From contig CAUJSJ030000037.1 in NCBI GenBank assembly GCA_963422775.4, positions 124,001 through 188,000 of the forward strand: a stretch of 64,000 nt of DNA. The letters run 5' to 3'. The notes under the pieces are model-generated. The model was not told the DNA's origin. It saw only the letters and a list, made by a program, of their open reading frames with translations, and searched no databases. The translations under genes and the position numbers were made by a program. This DNA comes from Pelomonas sp963422775 (GTDB taxonomy: Bacteria; Pseudomonadota; Gammaproteobacteria; Burkholderiales; Burkholderiaceae_C). Numbering within the stretch: position 1 is the stretch's first letter; every line of letters begins with the position of its first letter. Below, piece by piece: positions 18,716 to 24,717 of the stretch.

Positions 18716-18791
18716 GCCGCCATAGCTCAGTTGGGAGAGCGCCGGTCTGTCGAACCGGAGGCCGCGGGATCGAAGCCCGCTGGCGGCGCCA
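18716..18791 (+). tRNA. tRNA-Asp(GUC), divergent, with encoded CCA
   Basis: The seven-pair acceptor is perfect (18716-18722 with 18781-18787). The D-stem is GCTC/GAGC, the anticodon stem CCGGT/ACCGG with loop CTGTCGA (anticodon GTC), the variable loop AGGCC, the T-stem GCGGG/CCCGC, and G plus CCA end at 18791. The T-loop is ATCGAAG with A where T54 is expected, and base 37 is G. It is intact as a fold but unlike a housekeeping tRNA-Asp. It lies just before the sigma-54-like promoter and HNH gene. Confidence 0.85.
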
Positions 18792-18836
18792 TATCTGTTG
18801 CGCAGATGCGGTACGCCGGCTGAATCCAGCAGGTCA

Positions 18837-18850
18837 GGCACGATTCCTGC
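18837..18850 (+). promoter_or_regulatory. Sigma-54-type promoter motif
   Basis: GG at 18837-18838 and GC at 18849-18850 are separated by exactly ten bases (GGCACGATTCCTGC), matching the -24/-12 layout and the GGCACG half of the sigma-54 consensus. It lies about 100 bases upstream of the HNH gene. Sigma-54 control by RtcR is the known rule for bacterial rtc RNA-repair operons, and an rtcB remnant lies downstream. Confidence 0.55.
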
Positions 18851-18948
18851 GCAGGCACCACACTACGTTACTTTCCGCGGCGTTCCAGGTCCTCAGGCCA
18901 CCGCGCACCGCACTTCATTCACCGTGCCCAGACTGAAAGGAGGTCACC

Positions 18949-19509
18949 ATGCACGACGTTTTGCAGTTGGACATCACCGGCCTCCCCCAGGCCTGGATCT
19001 CGATCGAGGAAGCCGCCGGCTACGTGGCCACCGACTCGGTCGTCTGGTCAGCCGGCGAAGCGCCGCTCGCCGTGCTGCGCGGCGGGTTCAACACCATCAC
19101 CGGCCGGCAGTCGATGCTGGAAGTGCCGCCCATCCTGGCGCTGCGCGGCGCGTCGAGGATCAACCTCTTCGATCTGACGCCGACGTTCAGCAAGCTCAAG
19201 GTGGTCAAGCGCGACCGCTGCACCTGCGCCTATTGCGGCGAGGTGTTCGACGCGCGCGTGCTGACCGTGGACCACATCCAACCCGAAAGCCGCGGTGGCG
19301 GCCTGAGCTGGATGAACACGGTGGCCGCCTGCCGAAGCTGCAACACGCTGAAGGCCAACCGCACGCCAGACGAGGCCCGCATGCCGCTGCTGTTCGCGCC
19401 GTTTGTGCCCAGCCGCTTCGAGGATTTCATCCTCAAAGGCCGGCACATCCGTGCCGACGTGCACGACTGGCTGACCGCCCGCCTGCCGAAGGGATCGCGC
19501 CTGAGCTGA
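18949..19509 (+). CDS. HNH endonuclease-fold protein
   Basis: This 186-residue protein is preceded by the strong site AAAGGAGG (18936-18943). The C-terminal half holds a complete HNH zinc fold: CAYCG, then LTVDHIQPESRGG with the catalytic His, NTVAACRSCNTLKANR with Asn and the second Cys pair. The N-terminal ~80 residues (SIEEAAGYVATDSVVWSAGEAPLAV) have no recognised function. It is not phage-like by context. It sits between tRNA genes and the slipin gene of the probable RNA-repair island, so it may act on nucleic acid in that system. Such HNH proteins are also widespread as orphans. Confidence 0.88.
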   Translation: MHDVLQLDITGLPQAWISIEEAAGYVATDSVVWSAGEAPLAVLRGGFNTITGRQSMLEVPPILALRGASRINLFDLTPTFSKLKVVKRDRCTCAYCGEVFDARVLTVDHIQPESRGGGLSWMNTVAACRSCNTLKANRTPDEARMPLLFAPFVPSRFEDFILKGRHIRADVHDWLTARLPKGSRLS

Positions 19510-19648
19510 CGGCTCGGGCGCTCTTGAATCTGCCGAGGACGGCAAGGGCTCACAGGCCGGGGTTCTGACGCCCCGCCGGTGCGCCGCGGCCGGGATTCAT
19601 TGCCCGTCGCGGCGGCGCATGCCGCCCTGCCGGAATCGGTCGATACGG

Positions 19649-19702
19649 GTGAGGACAGGATGTCCCGCAAGGGCTGGGTTCGAGTCCCGGCTTCACCACC
19701 AC
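19649..19702 (+). ncRNA. tRNA-like acceptor/T-arm minihelix with CCA end
   Basis: GGTGAGG (19649-19655) pairs with CTTCACC (19692-19698). A proper T-arm follows the short middle: CTGGG, loop TTCGAGT, CCCGG (19675-19691). ACCA occupies 19699-19702. Only 19 bases separate the acceptor strand from the T-arm, so D- and anticodon arms are missing. The middle can form CCC-GCAA-GGG with a GNRA loop. It may be a tRNA decay remnant, or a deliberate tRNA mimic such as the tRNA-like end of bacterial Y RNAs. Confidence 0.5.
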
Positions 19703-19773
19703 TGGATAGCTCAGTCGGGTAGAGCAACGAACTAGCAATTCGTCTGTCGCGGGTTCGACTCCCGCTCCAAGCT
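19703..19773 (+). tRNA. tRNA-like gene, degraded acceptor, anticodon loop CTAGCAA
   Basis: D-arm GCTC/GAGC, anticodon stem ACGAA/TTCGT, five-base variable loop and T-arm GCGGG-TTCGACT-CCCGC all form. Only four of seven acceptor pairs form, and no CCA is encoded. Read normally the anticodon would be AGC (Ala, A34), which bacteria do not usually use. It starts directly after the CCA of the preceding minihelix, as if processed in tandem. It is probably a pseudo-tRNA or a tRNA mimic. Confidence 0.45.
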
Positions 19774-20029
19774 TGGCCTTTCACGCCAATCCAAAACCGG
19801 TCGCAAGACCACCCCCGCCGAACGTGCGCCCCGGCCTTGGCCGGACCGCGCATCAGCGGCCCGCGCTTGTGCGCCGGGCAAGCGGAGCTCTGCAACCACG
19901 GCCAGCCGCGGACGCCTTCAGGGAGTAGACGTTCAACGCGCACCGTGGCACCAGGCCCTGGCATCCGGCGTCCGCACGGGTTGCTGTAACGGCACCCTCA
20001 TCACCACGCGTCACCAAAAGGAGAACACC

Positions 20030-21166
20030 ATGACGATCAAGCGTGTCACTGTGAAGAAGAACGAGCGCGGCATCCTGCTGCGCAATGGCGATTTCGAGCG
20101 CGTGCTGCAGCCGGGCACGCACTGGCTGTTCGCCGGCCTGGACGAGCTGAACGTCGAGCTGTTCGCGATCAGCCAGCCGGCCTTCGTCCACCCGCTGACC
20201 GACTACCTGCTGGCCAAGGAGCCGGCGGTCGTCGAGGCGGAGTTCCTGCGTGTCGAACTGGCCGAGCACGAAGTCGGCCTGCGCACGGAGAACGGCGTGT
20301 TGGTCGAAGTGCTGCCGCCGGCCACGCGGCGCCTGTACTGGCGTGGTTTGGTGGACGTGCAGGTCGAGGTGATCGACCTGCGCGCGTCCGCAGAACTGCC
20401 CGCGGCCATGGCTGCACGCCTGGCGCAACCGCAGCTGCGCCCGCGCGCGGTGACGGGCCTGGCCGGCGTGCTGCAGGTCGAGGTGCCGGAAACCGGCGCC
20501 GGCCTGCTGCGCGTGGACGGCAAGGTGCAGCGGCTGCTGACGGCGGGCACCTACGCGTTCTGGGAGTTCAACCGCAACGTGTCGGTCGAGCTGGTGGACC
20601 TGCGTCTGCAGGCGCTGGAGGTGACGGGCCAGGAAATCCTGACCCGCGACAAGGTCGCGCTGCGGCTCAACCTCTCGGCCACCTGGCGCTATGTCGACGT
20701 GCTGCGCGCGTTCGAGCAGTTGGCCAAGCCGGCAGACCACCTCTACCGCGAGCTGCAGTTCGGCCTGCGGGCGGCAGTGGGCACGCGCACGCTGGACGAG
20801 CTGCTGGAGAACAAGTCGGTCATCGACGAGGTCGTGACCGCCCAGGTCACCGCGAAGCTGGCCGGCTACGGCCTGCAGCTGGACGGCGTGGGCGTGAAGG
20901 ACATCGTGCTGCCGGGCGAGATGAAGACCATCCTCGCCCAGGTGGTGGAGGCCGGCAAGGCGGCTGAAGCCAACGTGATCCGCCGCCGCGAGGAAACCGC
21001 GGCGACGCGCTCCCTGCTCAACACGGCCAAGGTGATGGAGGACAACCCCGTCGCCCTGCGCCTGAAGGAGCTGGAAACGCTGGAACGCGTGGCCGAGCGC
21101 ATCGACAAGATCTCCGTGTTCGGAGGTCTGGACCAGGTGCTCAACGGGCTGGTGAAGCTGCGTTGA
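20030..21166 (+). CDS. Slipin (SPFH/band-7 family protein)
   Basis: ATG 20030 follows AAAAGGAG at a good distance. The 378-residue protein lacks an N-terminal membrane segment. It has two related N-terminal repeats (NERGILLRNGDFERVLQPGTH near 13-33 and ETGAGLLRVDGKVQRLLTAGTY near 155-176) followed by an SPFH domain (about 190-330) with LDELLENKSVIDEVV and GVKDIVLPGEMK. Slipins scaffold membranes in general. This double-headed soluble type is known from neighbourhoods of rtcB RNA ligase, and the remnant of rtcB lies 0.8 kb downstream. The region of about 520 bases upstream holds the tRNA-like fragments and no other gene. Confidence 0.88.
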   Translation: MTIKRVTVKKNERGILLRNGDFERVLQPGTHWLFAGLDELNVELFAISQPAFVHPLTDYLLAKEPAVVEAEFLRVELAEHEVGLRTENGVLVEVLPPATRRLYWRGLVDVQVEVIDLRASAELPAAMAARLAQPQLRPRAVTGLAGVLQVEVPETGAGLLRVDGKVQRLLTAGTYAFWEFNRNVSVELVDLRLQALEVTGQEILTRDKVALRLNLSATWRYVDVLRAFEQLAKPADHLYRELQFGLRAAVGTRTLDELLENKSVIDEVVTAQVTAKLAGYGLQLDGVGVKDIVLPGEMKTILAQVVEAGKAAEANVIRRREETAATRSLLNTAKVMEDNPVALRLKELETLERVAERIDKISVFGGLDQVLNGLVKLR

Positions 21167-21226
21167 TCAGGGCTCCGCCGACACGGCGTGGCGGAGCCAC
21201 ACCATTACCCTTCAAATCGAGAAATC

Positions 21227-21967
21227 ATGAAAACCAAACTGACACCTGCGCAGAGACGCCGTCTTGCGGCAACGCCGGATTGCAGCCTGCAGGCTGTCGG
21301 TCTGGCGCCCGAGCTGTACGCCGCTGCGCTGCGCTACCTGTTTGACCGCCCCACCCCCGAGTGCTTCAATCAAGAGTGGTACTGGAACGTGGAAGAGCCT
21401 CCTTTCGAAGCCACTCCGCTGGAGTGGACGCGAATCCAGACCGTACTCTTCGCGAACGCCGGCGACGACTTATCGAGCTACAACGACGAGCAGGTTGGCA
21501 TGGGCCTGACCTATGTGATGAACAACTCGGTCAGCGACGTGCCGTTCGCGGCAATCGATGACAGCGTGCCGGTCCAGGAAGCACTGCAGATGATGTACGC
21601 CATGCCGGAGCTTTGGCGGCAATGCATTGCGCCGCGGTTGGCTGAGATGCACAAACCCATCGGCTCTGGTGGAGGACAACTCGCCTATGTCAACTACATG
21701 TGGTTCGATGTGTGGCCAACCTTCTGGCACGTGCGCCAAGAGCCTCGCTGGCAGGAGGCCGTCTGGCGAGTCTTGCGCGAGATGCTGGCACTTGCCTGCA
21801 GGGAAGTGCAGGTTGCTGCGCTGCACGGCATAGGCCACAAGCTGAACTACCTTGATCGACGGGACGAGGTCGATCAAACGGTCAAGGCGTTCATCCGTTT
21901 GATCGACGTGAACGACCAGGAACTCAAGAGCTATGCGGAAGCTGCCCGCCAAGGCATGGTGCAGTGA
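21227..21967 (+). CDS. Unknown protein between slipin and rtcB remnant
   Basis: ATG 21227 gives 246 residues without signal or membrane segments. It is rich in Trp and aromatic residues (FNQEWYWNVEEPPFEATPLEWTRIQ) and has an HGIGH motif (AALHGIGHKLNYLDRR) that could bind a metal. GC content is visibly lower than around it, pointing to acquisition. Its stop abuts the rtcB fragment, and it occupies the place where the body of rtcB would be expected. I do not recognise the family. Confidence 0.75.
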   Translation: MKTKLTPAQRRRLAATPDCSLQAVGLAPELYAAALRYLFDRPTPECFNQEWYWNVEEPPFEATPLEWTRIQTVLFANAGDDLSSYNDEQVGMGLTYVMNNSVSDVPFAAIDDSVPVQEALQMMYAMPELWRQCIAPRLAEMHKPIGSGGGQLAYVNYMWFDVWPTFWHVRQEPRWQEAVWRVLREMLALACREVQVAALHGIGHKLNYLDRRDEVDQTVKAFIRLIDVNDQELKSYAEAARQGMVQ

Positions 21968-22056
21968 CGGAATGCCTCGACGCCGTCATGGCCGCCCAGC
22001 GCGACCTGGTGGACGTGGTCCACACCCTCAAGCAGGTCGTCTGCGTGAAGGGCTGA
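21967..22056 (+). pseudogene. rtcB: rtcB 3' remnant (RNA ligase C-terminus)
   Basis: The frame reads LDAVMAAQRDLVDVVHTLKQ followed by VVCVKG and a stop. This is the strongly conserved C-terminus of RtcB, the GTP-dependent 3'-phosphate RNA ligase (~400-470 residues); the Escherichia coli enzyme ends in nearly the same way. Only about 29 codons remain, with no upstream RtcB sequence in any frame, so the ligase has been deleted or replaced by the gene at 21227-21967. It is followed by an intact terminator, which marks the original operon end. Confidence 0.88.
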
Positions 22057-22088
22057 CGCCGCAGGAAACCCTCCCCAGCACCTCTTCA

Positions 22089-22120
22089 GGGCGCCCGACT
22101 CCGGTCGGGCGCCCTTTTTT
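22089..22120 (+). terminator. Rho-independent terminator of the RNA-repair island
   Basis: GGGCGCCCGA (22089-22098) pairs perfectly with TCGGGCGCCC (22105-22114) and is followed by six T. It closes the transcript that covers the slipin gene and rtcB remnant. Confidence 0.93.
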
Positions 22121-22211
22121 ATGTGCATTTCGCCAGGGAACTGCGCGCAAGCACGCGGTCACTCAGACATGTCCGCGCACTACCATTGCCGCCCTCGGGG
22201 AACACATCACC

Positions 22212-23084
22212 ATGAAACTGCTCGCCAAATTCAACCTGGTCTACCTGCTCGTGATGAGCCTGGGCATCGCCCTGAGCGGCTACATCGCCCGCAACCTGCT
22301 GCAAAACAACGCCCAGCAGGAGGTCGTCGAGAGCGCGCGCATGCTGATGGAGAAGGCGCTGGCCGTGCGCGCCTACACCAACACCCAGGTCAAGCCGCTG
22401 CTGGCCTCGCAGATGGCCAGCGAGTTCCTGCCGCAGACGGTGCCCAGCTACGCCGCCACCGAGGTGCTGAACACGCTGCTGGCCAAGCACCCCGAGTTCG
22501 CCTACAAAGAAGCGACGCTGAACCCCACCAACCCGCGTGACCGCGCCACCAGCTGGGAGGTCGACATCGTCGGCCAGTTCCGCTCCTCGGCGGATCTGAA
22601 GGAAACCGTCGGCACGCGCGACACCCCCGCCGGCCCCTCGCTTTACATCGCCCGCCCGCTGCGCATCACCGACCCCGCGTGCCTCGCCTGCCACAGCAGT
22701 GTCGAGGCCGCGCCGGCCACCATGGTTGCCAAGTACGGCCCCGCCAACGGCTTCGGCTGGAACCTGAACGAGGTCATCGGCGCGCAGGTCGTCTCCGTGC
22801 CGCTGGGCGTGCCGCTGCAGCGGGCCGACCAGACCTTCAAGGTCTTCATCACGTCGCTGATCGGCGTCTTCATCGCCGTCGGCATCGTGCTGAACCTGAT
22901 GGTGTGGATGCTGGTCGTGCGCCCCGTCACCCGCCTGTCGGCGCTGGCCGACCGCGTCAGCCAGGGCGAGCTAGACGCGCCCGAGTTCCAGGCCAGCGGC
23001 AAGGACGAGATCGCGACGCTCTCCGACTCCTTCTCCCGCATGCGCGCCAGCGTCGTGCAAGCGATGAAACTGCTCGATGCCTGA
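22212..23084 (+). CDS. Membrane sensor with Tll0287-like (DUF3365) heme-type domain and HAMP
   Basis: ATG 22212 gives 290 residues: a membrane segment at 7-27, a periplasmic region with DPACLACHSS (a c-type heme CxxCH motif) near residue 157, a second membrane segment (about 215-238) and a HAMP domain (about 239-290) ending the protein. There is no output domain. The stop overlaps the ATG of the Ser/Thr kinase at 23077 by eight bases, so the kinase is the likely output partner. The heme could sense redox state or a gas. Tll0287-like is a family name; the function here is inferred. Confidence 0.85.
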   Translation: MKLLAKFNLVYLLVMSLGIALSGYIARNLLQNNAQQEVVESARMLMEKALAVRAYTNTQVKPLLASQMASEFLPQTVPSYAATEVLNTLLAKHPEFAYKEATLNPTNPRDRATSWEVDIVGQFRSSADLKETVGTRDTPAGPSLYIARPLRITDPACLACHSSVEAAPATMVAKYGPANGFGWNLNEVIGAQVVSVPLGVPLQRADQTFKVFITSLIGVFIAVGIVLNLMVWMLVVRPVTRLSALADRVSQGELDAPEFQASGKDEIATLSDSFSRMRASVVQAMKLLDA

Positions 23085-24567
23085 TCCGGCCAAACACCCG
23101 CAGCAGCTCGGCAAATACCGCATCACCGAGATCCTCGGTGAGGGCGCGATGGGCGTCGTCTACAAAGGCTTCGACCCGGACATCCAGCGCACGGTCGCGC
23201 TGAAGACCATCCGCACCCAGCTCGACGCTGACGACGACAGCCCCGGCGCGCCGGCCTCGCGCTTTCGCAACGAGGCCCAGGCCGCCGGCCGGCTGACCCA
23301 CCCCGGCATCGTCGCCGTCTACGACTTCGGCCGCGCAGAGAACGTCGCCTACATCGCGATGGAGTTCGTCGAGGGCCGCTCCCTCGCGAGCTACCTCGGC
23401 GCCAAGGTGCGCTTCACGGACACCGACATCCCCGGCATCATGAGCCAGCTGCTCGATGCGCTGGGCCATGCCCACGACAAGGGCGTCTGGCACCGCGACA
23501 TCAAGCCCGCCAACATCATCATGACGACGGCCGGGCGACTCAAGGTGGCCGACTTCGGCATCGCCCGCATCGAGAGCACCAGCCTCACGCAGACGCACTA
23601 CATGGTCGGCACGCCCAGCCACATGGCGCCCGAGCAGTTCCTGGGCAAGCCCATGGACCGGCGCGTGGACATCTACGGCGCCGGCGTGGTGCTCTACCAG
23701 CTGCTCACCGGCCGCGCGCCCTTCGCCGGCACGACCGAGGCGCTGATGTACAAGGTCGTCAACGAGATGCCCCAGCCGCCTTCGACGATCGAAGGCGCGG
23801 AGCGCCCCGGCTGGTTCGACACCATCATCGCCCGGGCCCTCGCCAAGCGCCCCGAGGACCGCTACGCGACAGCCGAGGAATTCAAGCAGGCGCTGACCGA
23901 CAGCATCGGCCAGAGCATCGACGACACCGGCTGGGAAAAGACCGTCATGCTGGCGCCGGCACGCGCCCGCCCCGTGCAGCCCTTGGCCACCGTCGCACCG
24001 CCGTCGCTGTCTGGCGCCTCCCTGCCGGGCTCGACCGCGGGTACAGCCGGTACCGCCAGCGCCCCGACGCCCTCGCACTGGGACAAGGCCCAGCTCAGCC
24101 AGGCCGAGCTGACGCTGGCCAAGCATGTCGGCCCGCTGGCCAGCGTGCTGGTGCGCCGCGCCGCGCGCGAGTGCCAGGACATCAACGAGCTCTACAACAA
24201 GCTCGCCGAGCAGGTCACCGACCCGCGCGCGCGCGACGCCTTCCTCGGCCAGGCCAGCCTCGTCACCGGGGGCCAGCACCGCACGGCGGGCGGCGGCACG
24301 GCCGGCTCGCCGTCGGCCGGGGGCTCCAAGGGCGCAACGGCAGGCTCGGCCGGTGGCACCCGCATCGGCGGGCCGCTGACCGACGCCGTCATGGACAAGG
24401 CGCAGGCCCTGCTCGCCCAGCATGTCGGGCCGATTGCCAAGGTGCTCGTCAAGCGCGCCGCCACGGGTACGGACAGCCGCGCGGTGTTCTTCAACCGGCT
24501 GGCGGAAGCAGTGAACGATCCGGCGGCACGGGCGAAGCTGCTGGCAGAGTTGGCGCGGCTGGCCTGA
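23077..24567 (+). CDS. Hanks-type Ser/Thr protein kinase with duplicated C-terminal domain
   Basis: The 496-residue kinase domain spans about residues 12-275 with GEGAMGVVYKG (Gly loop), VALK (ATP Lys), WHRDIKPANI (catalytic loop), VADFGIARI (Mg) and MAPEQ. After a linker of about 75 residues come two copies of a ~55-residue module, both reading LxxxHVGPxAxVLVxRAA and then NxLAExVxDPxAR (near 345-400 and 435-490), as in proteobacterial kinases with a DUF8082-type tail. There is no membrane segment. Translation is coupled to the heme-type sensor gene just upstream. Confidence 0.95.
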   Translation: MPDPAKHPQQLGKYRITEILGEGAMGVVYKGFDPDIQRTVALKTIRTQLDADDDSPGAPASRFRNEAQAAGRLTHPGIVAVYDFGRAENVAYIAMEFVEGRSLASYLGAKVRFTDTDIPGIMSQLLDALGHAHDKGVWHRDIKPANIIMTTAGRLKVADFGIARIESTSLTQTHYMVGTPSHMAPEQFLGKPMDRRVDIYGAGVVLYQLLTGRAPFAGTTEALMYKVVNEMPQPPSTIEGAERPGWFDTIIARALAKRPEDRYATAEEFKQALTDSIGQSIDDTGWEKTVMLAPARARPVQPLATVAPPSLSGASLPGSTAGTAGTASAPTPSHWDKAQLSQAELTLAKHVGPLASVLVRRAARECQDINELYNKLAEQVTDPRARDAFLGQASLVTGGQHRTAGGGTAGSPSAGGSKGATAGSAGGTRIGGPLTDAVMDKAQALLAQHVGPIAKVLVKRAATGTDSRAVFFNRLAEAVNDPAARAKLLAELARLA

Positions 24568-24717
24568 GCTGCTCGGGCACGGGCGACCTGGCCTCTGTTT
24601 CGGAACCGCACTGGCTCTTTCGGGCGATGCCCCGGCGTGCGGGTTTCTCCAGAATCCGCCCCACGCCGACCCGTCGGGCCGACGGCGCCAGCGCCTGACC
24701 CATCCAGAATCGCCTTC

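Noticed and set aside
19960..20030. A second sigma-54 motif before the slipin gene (TGGCACCAGGCCCTGGC)
   Set aside because: The distance between the GG and GC elements is not ten bases, so the invariant spacing fails.
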